Below are positions 15,079 through 24,782 of a DNA stretch of 64,000 nucleotides, one piece after another. The stretch covers positions 1 through 64,000 of the forward strand of contig CAKVMD010000003.1 of the NCBI GenBank assembly GCA_934771475.1, in the 5' to 3' direction. Origin of the DNA: an uncultured Clostridia bacterium (GTDB taxonomy: Bacteria; Bacillota; Clostridia; Christensenellales; UBA1242). The position numbers were made by a program, and so were the translations under genes. The notes beneath the pieces were generated by a model, which ran no database searches, was not told the DNA's origin, and worked only from the letters and a program-made list of their open reading frames with translations. The stretch's first letter is position 1, and each line of letters begins with the position of its first letter.

Positions 15079-18000
15079 TTGAAAAGTAAAAACAAAAAAA
15101 GATTTTGGGGACTCTTTTGTGGATACCTATTTTCGATTTTGTTTTTGACGAGCGGATTGGTTTTAAGTGTAACTTCAGCACTTTCGCTCGCAACTATTAA
15201 TGCGGGCGGAAAATTTAATTTTATTGTGCCAGTGCCAGACGAATCTGTCTACACTGGCATTTTAAAATTTTATGATCCTGACTCGACTGCCTTTACCATT
15301 TCGGTTTGCGCAGACCCATCAACAAAATCAAATAGCAGTTATCCATCAGAAGTGGAAATCCCAAGTAAAATTAAAGTTAACGATGTTACCTATACAATAA
15401 CGATTGTAGGGTCTTTTTCTGGTTGTTCTAACCTTCAATCCATAACAATTCCTGATAGTGCGACTACTATCAATTCCTCCATTTATTCTTCAACCACAGG
15501 CGCTGGGGTTACTGACAGCTTAGGCGCTTTTGAAAACTGCACTAATCTTCAATCAATAAATATTCCTAGTGGTATTCAGTCAATCGCAACTGGGTCATTC
15601 AGTGGATGTACCGGGATTACAACGATGACTGTTGCTAGTGAAAATACAAAATATTATAGTGCTGGAAACGCAATCATCACTAAGGCAGACAAAACTCTTG
15701 TTGCTGGATGCAAAAACACAGTTATTCCAAATAATGTTATCCGCATTGGCGATCGCGCATTCCGCAAAATATCAAACTTGACTTCAATCACTATCCCAAC
15801 TTCGGTAAAAACCTTGGGCTCAAGTGCCTTTGCATTTTCTGGGCTTACAAGCGTTTCCGTGCCATCTGGGGTAACAAGCATTGCGTCAAACGCCTTTGCT
15901 TGCTGTACTTCTCTGGGCTCTATAAGTGTTGACAGCGCAAACACTAAGTATAAAGGTGAAAATAATGCTATTATTGAAAAATCAACAAACAAATTGATTG
16001 TTGGATGCAAAAATACTGTAATTCCTAGTGATGTCAAAGAAATTGGAAGTTATGCTTTCCAAGGGCATCCTATCACAAGCGTAACAATTCCAGCAAGCAC
16101 CACAATAATTAATCCTTACGCATTTTTAAGTTGTTCAAATCTCACTTCTGTAACTTTTGAAAAACCTTATGGTTGGAAGGCGGGAGATACAGAGGTGGAT
16201 GTATCTGAAAGCACTTCTCAAAACGCGACATGGCTTAAAGAAACATATTCTGGCTTAGCATGGATACAGTCAACTCCAACTGAAGACGATTATAGCGACT
16301 TTATTTTCACATTCGATGATACCGCTATGACCGCATCGGTTAAAGCAAAAGATTTCAGAACAATTTCTGGTGATAAGGTTATTCCAAAGTATGTGGCAAA
16401 GAGCAGAGAAACAACTGCTTACTTAGTAACCGCAATTGATGAAGAAGCTTTCTATCTACCAGGGAGTAGTGGTGCAACAAATCTTACTGGAATAACTTTG
16501 CCTAATAGTATCATCACTATTGGTGCTAACGCATTTAGGTACTCATCTTTGACAGAAATTGTTATCCCAGATTCGGTTACGAGCATTGGCGCTGCTGCAT
16601 TTGCTCAAGTAACGACAGCACAATCTCTCACCTTGGGTAATAAAGTTGAAACTATAGATAATGGTGCATTTAATAAAATTGGTGCTAGCTCAGTTTTCAT
16701 TCCTGCAAGCGTTAAGAGTATAGGTAAAAATCCGTTTGGTGGCCTTAATAATTGCACTAGCTTAACGGTTGCAACTGGCAACACGGTATATAGAAGCGAG
16801 GGGAATTGTCTCATTGATATTTCTCAAGAGATGGTTATTGCGGGAATTGGAAATTCAACAATTCCAACATCGGGAGTCTCTTCAATAGGACCTTATGCGT
16901 TCTCACAACTTACATCATTGTCAAGCATAACTATTCCATCAAATATAACGACGATAGGATTGAGAGCGTTCCAAGGATGTACAAGTCTTGCAAGTATTAC
17001 ACTTGGCGAAAACCTTACAACTATCGGTGAAAGAGCATTCTATAATGATAGTGCTCTCACTTCAATCACAATTCCAGCAAATGTTAAAACTATAGAAGTC
17101 AACGCATTCCAAAATACTGGGCTCACCTCTGCAACCTTTGAAGACCCAGTTGGCTGGAAAGCAGGAGATGTCGCAATTTACCCTAGTGACGCAAGTCAAA
17201 ATGCAACATATTTGAAATCAACTTACGCTACATCTGCTTGGACAAAAGGTTCAACTGCACTCTTCACTTTCACTTATGACACAGCAAACAAGACTGCGAC
17301 ACTTACTGCAATCGACAGTTCAGTAACAAAGGCGGAAGTTCCTAGCAAGGTTGTTTATGGAGGTGCAACTTACACCGTGACAAAAATTGGTGGCGGTAGC
17401 GATGCTGCTGGTGATGACGGCGATACTGCTATTTCAACAACACTGACCAGCATTACTTTGCCAAACAGCATTGTAACAATAAGCGATTATGCATTCGTGG
17501 AATGCTCAGGACTTACATCAATCTCTATCCCATCAAGCGTAAAAGAGATTGGAGTGATGGCTTTGGCCGGAACAGGTCTGACAAGTATCACCATTCCTAA
17601 CAATGTGACAAGTTTGGGATACGGAGTTTTAGGAGATTGTAGGTCACTTATTACTGTAAGTTTGGGGACAGGTATCACAGAGTTGCCAGAAAATTGTTTT
17701 GCTGATTGTTCTGTTCTTGCGACTGTCAATATTCCTACAAGCGTGACATTGATAGGAGTGCAAGCGTTCGCAGGGTGTTCAAAACTTACCACAATCACCA
17801 TTCCAAGCAGTGTGACAAGTATTGGGGCAAGAGCGTTTGCACCTTCTGGGTTAACCTCTGCGACAATTCAAACTAAAACTGGTCATGGTTGGAAGGCGGG
17901 AGATACACTTTTAGATGTTTCAACTCCTTCACAAAATGCAACTTGGTTAGCAAATAGTAATTATTCTATGTTACAATGGACTCAATTTCTCAAGGACGAA

Positions 18001-21000
18001 GATTTTTATTCAGATTTCACATTCACATTTAATGACACAGCAAAAACTGCTTCAGTCAAAGCAAGAGATGTAAGCACAATTTCTGGGAATAAGGAAATTC
18101 CAAGCAAGGTTGTTAAAAATGGCACAACAACGCTATACACTGTGACAGAGATTGATGTGCACGGGTTTGATAACGCAACAAAACTTACAGGAATCACAAT
18201 ACCTGAAAGTATAACCACTATTTATACTAGTTCATTCTTCAATTGCAGTGGACTTGAATCAATAAAAGTTGCCGCAGAGAATACAAAATTCTACAGTTAT
18301 GAAAATGGGCTTTATTCTAAAGGGAAAAATGTTTTAGTATTGGGTTGCAAAAACACAGTTATTAAAGATTCAACAACCGCCATTGGAATTCAAGCATTTC
18401 AAGGCTGCACAGGTCTTAAATCAATCACAATTCCAAGCGGTGTGACAAGTATTGGAACGTATGCATTTAGAGGTTCGGGACTTATCGCAGTAACATTTGA
18501 AAAAGCTTATGGCTGGAAGGCGGGAGATGACTATGTTGATACGACTACTCCTGCACCACAATCGGCAGAATATTTAACTAAAACATATAATGATAGAACT
18601 TGGACATGGGTAGATAAAAACATATTCAGTTATGATTATAACACCACAAACTATACCGCTAAAGTATATATTAACAGCAATGCAAAAGATATTACAGGTG
18701 GAATTATAATTCCAGCGAAGACAAGATATTCTGGCAATGTATACAATGTTACTTCGGTTAAACAAGAAGGGTTCAATGAATGTAGAAATATGGCTAGAAT
18801 CATTCTTCCAGAAGGACTTACAACGATTGAGGCGAATGCATTTAAATATTGCAATTCTGTTACAAGTCTAAATGTCCCAGCAACTGTTACAAATATTCTT
18901 CCTGGTGCGATGAATGACATGTGGGGACTTGAGACCTTGACTGTTCAAAATGGTAATGGAAGGTATTTCGCTAGTGGGAACACTATTGTAGAAGGAGCAA
19001 CAATGAAAGTTGTTCAAGGGTGTCCTACATCGGTTATCCCAGAAGGGGCTTTAATCATTGGCGAGGGTGCGTTTGGAGGAATCCAAGTGGATGTAACCCT
19101 GCCAAGCACAATCACAGCCATTGAAACTTACGCCTTTGGTTGGGCTGGCTTTGAATCTTTCACTATTCCTGCAAGTGTAACGAGAATCGACGCCCATGCA
19201 TTTGAAGGAGCACCAAACCTTACAAGTGTGTCCTTTGAAGATATAAATGGATGGACTGTAAGCGATGGAACTAATAAAACTACAATTGAAGGAGCACTAT
19301 CCTCGAGTTATGCAGCTGCAATATATTTAACAGGCACATATATGTCTTATACATGGACGAAAACCAAAGTGTTTGAATTGTTTACATTTGAGTATAATGA
19401 TTCCTTTGAAACCGCAAGTGTCAGCGGTGCAACAACATCTGAATCAGAGAATGTTGGAGATATTGCAATTCCTTCAATGGTGTATTACAATGGGAAATTT
19501 TATAATGTAACAAGTATAAGATCTTTCGCAGCTTTTCAAGCATCCATTGACGATTTGTTTATTCCTGCAAGTATTACCGGAATTGTAGAGTATGCATTTG
19601 CTTATGGTGGATACATGAGCACTGCAACTTTTGAAAAAACCAAAGGGTGGTTTGATGGTGTTGGCAACGCAATAGATTCTGCAAGGCTTGAAGATCCTTC
19701 AACTGCACCAAGTGTGATCTCTGAAAAATACGCAAATGGAATGTATCGCGTACCTACCACAGATGAATATCCAAAATTGACCTTTAGTGAGTTTAACGAT
19801 TCGGTTGAGAGCTGTTCGGTTTCGGCCGCCAGCACAACTATTTCTGGAGAGATAACAATTCCACAAAGAGTTTGCTATAATCAAAAAATATATTATGTAT
19901 ACAGAATTGTGGATAACGGGTTTAAAAATTGCAAATCTATAACTAATATAGATTTAACAGATGCCTCCTACATCAAAACAATTGGGGCATCTGCGTTCCA
20001 AGACTGCACAAGGCTTTCAAGTGTAACTATTGGTACAAGCTTGAAATATATTCCTGAATATTGCTTTGCTGGATGCACTGCCCTAAAATCAATCACAATT
20101 CCAAGTGGTATTTTGGAAATTGGCAAATATGCGTTTAGCGGGACAATGCTTACTAGTGCAACATTTGAGGATACAGAGTCTTGGTGTTGCAGAAATGGGA
20201 CTAATACGATTACCTCTATTACAGTTACTAATGCATCAACAAATGCAATTTATCTTAAATCTACTTATGTTGCCTATTCATGGGAGAGGGTAGCCCAGGT
20301 ATCTACATTTACAGACTTTAAATTTTCCAACTATGATAGCACCGCAAAGACATGTAGTGTTGCGGCTAGCGGTACATCAATCTCTGGAGATATCAGAATT
20401 CCTGGACGCGTGAAATATTATAATAGCGGCGTTTATGAAGTAAAAGAAATTGTGGCTCAAGGATTTAAAGACTGCTCAAAGGTTACTGGAATATATATTC
20501 CATCAACTATAAATAGTATTGGGAATTATGCATTTTCAGGCACGAGTCTTGAAACTATTGAGGTCGCTTTAGGAAATAGCACTTATAAGAGTGTGGGGCC
20601 TTCTGGCAGAGAGACTAATTCTATAATTGAAATTTCTACCAATACCCTTATTCTTGGTTGCAAAAACACAATTATTGATTCAAGTGTTATAAAGATTGGT
20701 TATGGCGCATTTAGAGGACAACTTGTCGAGAATATAACCATTCCTGAAAATGTTAAGATTATTGATGAGTGGGCATTCTATCAGACTAGTCAATTAAATT
20801 CTGTAAATGTTATGGGTGCAGTTGAAATCAAATATGGTGCGTTTGCCGAATCAGCTATTCAATCTATCTATCTACCTTCAACATTGGTTGTGATAGAAGA
20901 AAGAGCGTTCATGAACAGTTTTGAAATCAACAATGTTGTCATACCTGCAAGCGTTGCGAATATTGGTGTCAATGCATTTGCTACTTCTGACCCGCAAAGA

Positions 21001-21957
21001 AGTAGTGCGCTTACAAGTGTTAGATTTGAAAAACAAAACGATTGGTATGCGGGTACCACCTCAGCGTTGAATCTTAGCAATTCGACAACTAATGCTACAT
21101 ATCTTACTGGTACATATAAAGATTATGAATGGGTAAGAAAAGAATCGGCTTATTCTTCACTCACATTTACAAATTACAATAGTTCTGCGAAGACTTGTTC
21201 GGTTAAAGCAAAGAGCACATCAATTTTTGGACAAATTGTCATTCCTAATAAGGTTTATTATTCTGGTTCGGTTTACACTGTGACAAAAATTGATGTTGAG
21301 GGATTTAAGGATTGTGCAAATGTGACATCTGTCATCATTCCATCAACCGTTACGGAACTTGGCGTTAGGTCATTCCAAAGTTGCAAGATGTCTTCGTTAA
21401 CACTTATTGAAGGATTGAAAATTATTAATGATGACGCGTTAAAAGCAACAAATATTGAATCACTTTATATTCCTTCAACTGTCACATCGATCATAACGGC
21501 TTTTGTGGACAACCCACAATTATCTAAAATGGAAGTAGATGGGGCTAATACTACTTATTATAGTTCTGGAAACTGTATAATTGAAAAATCTAATATGAAA
21601 GTGGTTGGAGGGTGCTATAACTCTCAAATTCCATACGGAGTCAAAATTATAGGTGCATGGGCATTCTCGGGGAAACACACCTTAACATCTATTACATTGC
21701 CATCAACTGTAACTAGAATTGAAAAAGCAGCATTCGGTTGGAGCGCACTTACTTCAATCACAATTCCGGCGAATGTAACATTTATTCAAGGACAGGTATT
21801 TGCGGGTTGCACTCAATTATCGTCTGTAACATTTAAGAACAAATCTGGTTGGCGCGTAGATGGAGTAGGTTCGATCAGCGTAACCAATGCGACACAAAAT
21901 GCTACATGGATTAAGCATGGTGGACTGTACTCTAACCAAGACTGGACTAGATCATAA
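15079..21957 (+). CDS. Giant BspA-like LRR surface protein, nine modules
   Basis: This 2292-residue secreted protein begins with a signal peptide (residues 1-37) related to the smaller paralogs. The rest is nine successive modules of about 200-270 residues. Each opens with a beta segment (F-x-F-x-x-x-D-x-x-x-K-T-A-S-V), continues with LRR_5 repeats of the BspA type (LTSITIPSSVTSIGAYAFAGC pattern), and closes with (T)FE-x-x-x-GW-x-AGD followed by A-(T/I)-(Y/W)-L-x-x-x-Y-x-x-x-x-W. Several modules insert a segment like NTKYYSAGNAIIEK...VAGCKNTVIP. BspA-type LRRs bind host or matrix ligands in Bacteroides, Treponema and Trichomonas. There is no LPxTG, SLH or membrane anchor at the end. The start is TTG 15079, set by TAGGAG. 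Confidence 0.9.
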   Translation: MKSKNKKRFWGLFCGYLFSILFLTSGLVLSVTSALSLATINAGGKFNFIVPVPDESVYTGILKFYDPDSTAFTISVCADPSTKSNSSYPSEVEIPSKIKVNDVTYTITIVGSFSGCSNLQSITIPDSATTINSSIYSSTTGAGVTDSLGAFENCTNLQSINIPSGIQSIATGSFSGCTGITTMTVASENTKYYSAGNAIITKADKTLVAGCKNTVIPNNVIRIGDRAFRKISNLTSITIPTSVKTLGSSAFAFSGLTSVSVPSGVTSIASNAFACCTSLGSISVDSANTKYKGENNAIIEKSTNKLIVGCKNTVIPSDVKEIGSYAFQGHPITSVTIPASTTIINPYAFLSCSNLTSVTFEKPYGWKAGDTEVDVSESTSQNATWLKETYSGLAWIQSTPTEDDYSDFIFTFDDTAMTASVKAKDFRTISGDKVIPKYVAKSRETTAYLVTAIDEEAFYLPGSSGATNLTGITLPNSIITIGANAFRYSSLTEIVIPDSVTSIGAAAFAQVTTAQSLTLGNKVETIDNGAFNKIGASSVFIPASVKSIGKNPFGGLNNCTSLTVATGNTVYRSEGNCLIDISQEMVIAGIGNSTIPTSGVSSIGPYAFSQLTSLSSITIPSNITTIGLRAFQGCTSLASITLGENLTTIGERAFYNDSALTSITIPANVKTIEVNAFQNTGLTSATFEDPVGWKAGDVAIYPSDASQNATYLKSTYATSAWTKGSTALFTFTYDTANKTATLTAIDSSVTKAEVPSKVVYGGATYTVTKIGGGSDAAGDDGDTAISTTLTSITLPNSIVTISDYAFVECSGLTSISIPSSVKEIGVMALAGTGLTSITIPNNVTSLGYGVLGDCRSLITVSLGTGITELPENCFADCSVLATVNIPTSVTLIGVQAFAGCSKLTTITIPSSVTSIGARAFAPSGLTSATIQTKTGHGWKAGDTLLDVSTPSQNATWLANSNYSMLQWTQFLKDEDFYSDFTFTFNDTAKTASVKARDVSTISGNKEIPSKVVKNGTTTLYTVTEIDVHGFDNATKLTGITIPESITTIYTSSFFNCSGLESIKVAAENTKFYSYENGLYSKGKNVLVLGCKNTVIKDSTTAIGIQAFQGCTGLKSITIPSGVTSIGTYAFRGSGLIAVTFEKAYGWKAGDDYVDTTTPAPQSAEYLTKTYNDRTWTWVDKNIFSYDYNTTNYTAKVYINSNAKDITGGIIIPAKTRYSGNVYNVTSVKQEGFNECRNMARIILPEGLTTIEANAFKYCNSVTSLNVPATVTNILPGAMNDMWGLETLTVQNGNGRYFASGNTIVEGATMKVVQGCPTSVIPEGALIIGEGAFGGIQVDVTLPSTITAIETYAFGWAGFESFTIPASVTRIDAHAFEGAPNLTSVSFEDINGWTVSDGTNKTTIEGALSSSYAAAIYLTGTYMSYTWTKTKVFELFTFEYNDSFETASVSGATTSESENVGDIAIPSMVYYNGKFYNVTSIRSFAAFQASIDDLFIPASITGIVEYAFAYGGYMSTATFEKTKGWFDGVGNAIDSARLEDPSTAPSVISEKYANGMYRVPTTDEYPKLTFSEFNDSVESCSVSAASTTISGEITIPQRVCYNQKIYYVYRIVDNGFKNCKSITNIDLTDASYIKTIGASAFQDCTRLSSVTIGTSLKYIPEYCFAGCTALKSITIPSGILEIGKYAFSGTMLTSATFEDTESWCCRNGTNTITSITVTNASTNAIYLKSTYVAYSWERVAQVSTFTDFKFSNYDSTAKTCSVAASGTSISGDIRIPGRVKYYNSGVYEVKEIVAQGFKDCSKVTGIYIPSTINSIGNYAFSGTSLETIEVALGNSTYKSVGPSGRETNSIIEISTNTLILGCKNTIIDSSVIKIGYGAFRGQLVENITIPENVKIIDEWAFYQTSQLNSVNVMGAVEIKYGAFAESAIQSIYLPSTLVVIEERAFMNSFEINNVVIPASVANIGVNAFATSDPQRSSALTSVRFEKQNDWYAGTTSALNLSNSTTNATYLTGTYKDYEWVRKESAYSSLTFTNYNSSAKTCSVKAKSTSIFGQIVIPNKVYYSGSVYTVTKIDVEGFKDCANVTSVIIPSTVTELGVRSFQSCKMSSLTLIEGLKIINDDALKATNIESLYIPSTVTSIITAFVDNPQLSKMEVDGANTTYYSSGNCIIEKSNMKVVGGCYNSQIPYGVKIIGAWAFSGKHTLTSITLPSTVTRIEKAAFGWSALTSITIPANVTFIQGQVFAGCTQLSSVTFKNKSGWRVDGVGSISVTNATQNATWIKHGGLYSNQDWTRS

Positions 21958-22222
21958 TTTCGCCAAACATTATTGTAGAGCGAAGAGAACAAATTTGACA
22001 AAACAAAAAAGACTGGAAAAAAGTTTTTCCAGTCTTTTTTGTGCTTATTTGGTCGCTTGGGCTGTGTTGTGTGGCAGGAGCGATTGGCGTTTTTGAAGTG
22101 TTTTTGTCAGGCTGGATATTTTAGAAGCGTTTTTGGGTTGATAGCGGGCGCTTGGGAGAGACTTTTGTTTGGTGGAGGCGGACTTTAAGTTATATTTGCA
22201 ATACTGCAAAATATATTATTTT
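21958..22222. other. Intergenic region after the LRR gene
   Basis: Apart from the terminator at 22005-22040 I see no feature in these 265 bases. They are G/T-rich on the plus strand and contain no ribosome site linked to a sensible frame until the amidase remnant at 22223. Confidence 0.5.
22005..22040 (+). terminator. Intrinsic terminator
   Basis: AAAAAAGACTGGAAAAA pairs with TTTTTCCAGTCTTTTTT around a short loop. It ends the two-gene surface operon. Confidence 0.92.
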
Positions 22223-22420
22223 ATGAGAAAAATACATTTTAAAAGTATAGTGTTGCGTAAAAAGATGCTTATTGGCTTGATTTTCTCCCTAATAGTAGCA
22301 ATAACTGCCTGTTTCTTGCCGAGGGCGATTTCAATCAATTCTCCTAAGCCTGTCCACACTATTGTGATTGATGCTGGGCATGGTGGTCGCGATGTCAAGT
22401 TAGGACACACAAGTTTTTGA
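22223..22420 (+). pseudogene. Truncated N-acetylmuramoyl-L-alanine amidase (5' remnant)
   Basis: The frame encodes a signal anchor (MRKIHFKSIVLRKK followed by a hydrophobic stretch) and then PKPVHTIVIDAGHGGRD, the first zinc-binding motif of Amidase_3 proteins. It then breaks off into VKLGHTSF and a stop. Positions 22346-22394 match the intact amidase at 25027-25075 with two differences in 49 bases, and similarity ends abruptly at 22394. The upstream part differs from the intact gene, so this is either an older paralog cut by insertion of the island or the original 5' end of the downstream gene. Confidence 0.8.
22346..22394 (+). repeat. Left copy of 49-bp flanking repeat
   Basis: This copy is identical to 25027-25075 except at two positions (22354 and 22390). 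The two copies bracket the four-gene minus-strand island. Confidence 0.9.
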
Positions 22421-22423
22421 AAT

Positions 22424-22455
22424 AAAAAAGAGCATATCATCTGATATGCTCTTTT
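22424..22455 (-). terminator. Terminator of the island operon
   Basis: AAAAGAGCATATCA pairs with TGATATGCTCTTTT; on the minus strand it is followed by six T. It ends the four-gene island transcript. Confidence 0.85.
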
Positions 22456-22462
22456 AAAAAAT

Positions 22463-22918
22463 TTATTGTAACCAATATCTATCTGTTGTTTCATCCCAAA
22501 TATCTTTTAATAATTTCCCCTCAACTTTAGCATTGTTCTTAAAATCTTCTTTTGATTTGAATAGAAACATTTCTCTAGTTTTTGAATTATAAAGTTGAAT
22601 CTCAACAACATCTTTGCTTTTCCCGACAAGTTCAACCGCATAATATGTTCCATCGTATTCAAACTGCATTTCTCCATAACTAAATAGGGCATCAATAAAA
22701 TCGTTAAGACTTAGTTCAAAAGGTTTGCCTTCTTTGTAAAGTTGACGTGCTCTATTGAGAGAAAGAGTATTTGGTAATGCTACATCATCAGGATTTTCTT
22801 CGTTAAGAAAACAGTTAAACCAACCACAACTTTTACATTTGCCTTGTTCATAAATATCAACTTTTATTATTTCCCCACAAACTTCACATTTTTTTTCGTA
22901 GCTTTTTTCAATTTTCAT
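22463..22918 (-). CDS. CPCC-like zinc protein, candidate immunity protein
   Basis: This 151-residue protein has an N-terminal zinc ribbon (CEVCG at about 11-15 and CKSCGW at about 28-33). The following NPDD...NTLSLNRARQLYKEG closely resembles the pattern of the cysteine-rich CPCC family (C-x-x-C-x-W, PD, then a short SL-x-x-A-R helix), which often sits next to toxin genes. The remaining 90 residues are a mixed alpha/beta domain ending in DETTDRYW. It is the last gene of the island operon, 11 bases after the small toxin-like gene, with an AAAGGAG site. That order, toxin then immunity, is the main reason for the call; the function is inferred. Confidence 0.65.
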   Translation of the reverse strand: MKIEKSYEKKCEVCGEIIKVDIYEQGKCKSCGWFNCFLNEENPDDVALPNTLSLNRARQLYKEGKPFELSLNDFIDALFSYGEMQFEYDGTYYAVELVGKSKDVVEIQLYNSKTREMFLFKSKEDFKNNAKVEGKLLKDIWDETTDRYWLQ

Positions 22919-22929
22919 GTTTTACTCCT

Positions 22930-23223
22930 TTAACAAAAATTAGAGCTAGTTTTTTCGCCATTTGGACCAATATATGGAGGTCTAGGATTTTTCGGATTAC
23001 CCCAGTTGACATAATGGTCATGTGGCCACTCATGGTCTCCGCCACCATGCGACCAATCACGATACCAAATTATTCTTCCATCTGGTCCATACCATCCTTG
23101 TTGTAACAAATTTCCATTTTCATCATACAAATCTATTCTAGTATTTGGCAACCATAACCTAGGCAAAGAACCAACTCGTCCAGTGTGGCTACTTATTCCA
23201 CCACTTGGTTTACACATTCCCAT
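22930..23223 (-). CDS. Small polymorphic-toxin-like protein
   Basis: This 97-residue protein contains PNTRIDLYDENGNLLQQGWYG, then PDGRIIWYRDWSHGG and HEWPHDHYVNW. From memory, this series (P-N-(S/T), a Y-D-x-x-G-x-x-x-x-x-(R/G)-W-Y strand, D-x-D/W-x-H, and a closing H-x-H-x-W) matches a C-terminal domain seen in polymorphic toxins; I cannot name the Pfam entry with confidence. Here it is free-standing, without a delivery domain. The ATG at 23223 has a GGAGGT site and overlaps the 3' end of the HNH gene by 31 bases, so the two are coupled. The histidine cluster could be catalytic or metal-binding. Confidence 0.6.
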   Translation of the reverse strand: MGMCKPSGGISSHTGRVGSLPRLWLPNTRIDLYDENGNLLQQGWYGPDGRIIWYRDWSHGGGDHEWPHDHYVNWGNPKNPRPPYIGPNGEKTSSNFC

Positions 23224-24041
23224 TGTAGCACCTCCTGTGGCAAAAGTTCAAACGGTTTAGATGATAATCCGCCACCAATTCCAATAAGTTTAAATTTTAA
23301 TTGCTTACCAAACAAATCATTTACTTTTAGTTTGGATGTAAAAAGTCCAGCAGTGTGATATTTTGTTTTTGTCCTTTGATTATCTAAATACCATTCAATT
23401 CTATCGGCGAAGAGTGATTTTATTTCAATTTCACCTTGATAATTGTTTACATCAATAGAAACAATTTTTGGTGCACCTATTAAATTACCATTTTTTGTGA
23501 TAGCAAATAATTTTTTCTTATCACTATACGAAATTTTATCCCATACCACATTTTCATAAGGATTTTTTATAAGTGGGATATTATTTTGTTTCACTTCAAT
23601 ACTTTTTCCACCGAATTTTTCTAAGTCTGCAACTATTTTCCAGCGAAAAACTTTGTTTCTTTCTTCATATTCAAGTAATGCTTTGTTAAGGTGAGATGCA
23701 AATTGCATTTCTGAGCAGTTGTTAACTTTCATAAAATGTTCTTCTGCTTCTTCACCAAAACCAAGCCTAACTGAATTTTTGAAATGTTTAACTCCATGAC
23801 AGCGTGAACAAATTGCTTTGATATGTTTCAATGTTTGTGTTTTCTTATTTACGTCAAATACCCATTCTTCATGAATATCAAGGTCTTCCGATTCATACCC
23901 ACAAATTTCACATCTTCCATTTGCTCTTTTAAGTGCAATTTCACGAAGTTTGTCCCAATCTTTTTTGACAAGTGTTTTACTAAAATCGTTTCCCCATGCT
24001 CCTTTTGGGAGCAAATTTATTGTAAGTTTAAATTCTTCCAT
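23193..24041 (-). CDS. HNH nuclease-like protein with unknown C-terminal domain
   Basis: This 282-residue protein has an HNH-type fold at residues about 30-95: KRANGRCEICGYESEDLDIHEEW, then IKAICSRCHGVKHF. The two CxxC pairs, the HE-x-W motif and the CH-x-x-KH end are typical of stand-alone HNH endonuclease-like proteins. Residues 95-150 are helical. The C-terminal 130 residues, with beta-strand character (KLFAITKNGNLIGAPKIVSIDV, KTKYHTAGLFTSKLKVND), match nothing I know and may be a recognition domain. It follows the DUF4417 gene by 9 bases with an AGGAG site. A DNA- or RNA-cutting role in defence or element biology is inference. Confidence 0.72.
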   Translation of the reverse strand: MEEFKLTINLLPKGAWGNDFSKTLVKKDWDKLREIALKRANGRCEICGYESEDLDIHEEWVFDVNKKTQTLKHIKAICSRCHGVKHFKNSVRLGFGEEAEEHFMKVNNCSEMQFASHLNKALLEYEERNKVFRWKIVADLEKFGGKSIEVKQNNIPLIKNPYENVVWDKISYSDKKKLFAITKNGNLIGAPKIVSIDVNNYQGEIEIKSLFADRIEWYLDNQRTKTKYHTAGLFTSKLKVNDLFGKQLKFKLIGIGGGLSSKPFELLPQEVLQWECVNQVVE

Positions 24042-24050
24042 AATTTTCTC

Positions 24051-24782
24051 CTAAATTTCGGGGTATAACTCGCCAGCAAGTTTCTTTTTCATAAATTCAG
24101 CAAGTCCAATTTTTTTGATAAGTTCTTCGCTGTTGTAAGGGTCAATTGCTTTAATGTTTCCTTTCATTTCTTCAAAAGGGGTGCCATAGCAAATGATTGC
24201 ACTAGGTTTTATTTTTTCCATCATTATTTCATACCCTTCCATAAAGCCTTTTTTATTATCTTCTCTCGTGTAGGTAGAAACTGCCACAACAGAACCTTCC
24301 TCAACACCATCACAAAAGAAATCAAAACAACCATAAGAGCCCCAAGAAATTGTCGGAATGACAAGCATACCTTGTTTTTGCCAAAATGCTCCACACCAAC
24401 GATTTTTGAAAACACTGTCAATTTGCCTTGCAAGTGGCATATCTTTATAGGTGCTAAATTCTGGGGTGAGTAAGGCATAGTATTTGTCTAATTTTTCAAA
24501 TGCTTGTTCTGGCTTTTCATAAACATTTTCAAAATTCCAATCGTATGTAAAGAAATGTATCGTTTTACTTTTATTTTCTTCATCATTTACCTTTAAATAA
24601 CTTAGAAGTTCAATTTTTTCTAAGTCAATATTTTGTTTTTTAATTAGTGGCATCCCATATATGCCGCATTTTTCAAACTCATTTCTTACGAGTTTTTGCT
24701 TCTTTTTTCGCTTTTCTTCTTCGTAATTGTTTTCATTCTCTTCAAAAGAAAAAAGTGAACTTAGTTGTTCGTTTTTTATCAC
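24051..24782 (-). CDS. DUF4417 protein
   Basis: The 243-residue protein matches DUF4417, a family common in Firmicute phages and mobile elements. The matching segments are GIYGMPLIKKQNID, then IHFFTYDWNFENVYEKPEQ, LLTPEFSTYKDMPLARQID, VIPTISWGSYGCFDFFCDGVEEGSVVAVST, and AIICYGTPF. The biochemical role of the family is unknown. The N-terminal 35 residues are charged and probably disordered (NYEEEKRKKKQK). The start is GTG 24782 with AGGAGG. It is the first gene of the island operon; a possible promoter upstream on the minus strand is TTGCAA-N18-TATAAC. Confidence 0.82.
   Translation of the reverse strand: MIKNEQLSSLFSFEENENNYEEEKRKKKQKLVRNEFEKCGIYGMPLIKKQNIDLEKIELLSYLKVNDEENKSKTIHFFTYDWNFENVYEKPEQAFEKLDKYYALLTPEFSTYKDMPLARQIDSVFKNRWCGAFWQKQGMLVIPTISWGSYGCFDFFCDGVEEGSVVAVSTYTREDNKKGFMEGYEIMMEKIKPSAIICYGTPFEEMKGNIKAIDPYNSEELIKKIGLAEFMKKKLAGELYPEI

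Noticed and set aside
15079..21957. LRR repeats as a possible CRISPR or DNA-level tandem array
   Set aside because: The periodicity is in the protein; the DNA copies are too divergent and have no identical repeats with spacers. No CRISPR array was seen anywhere in the window.
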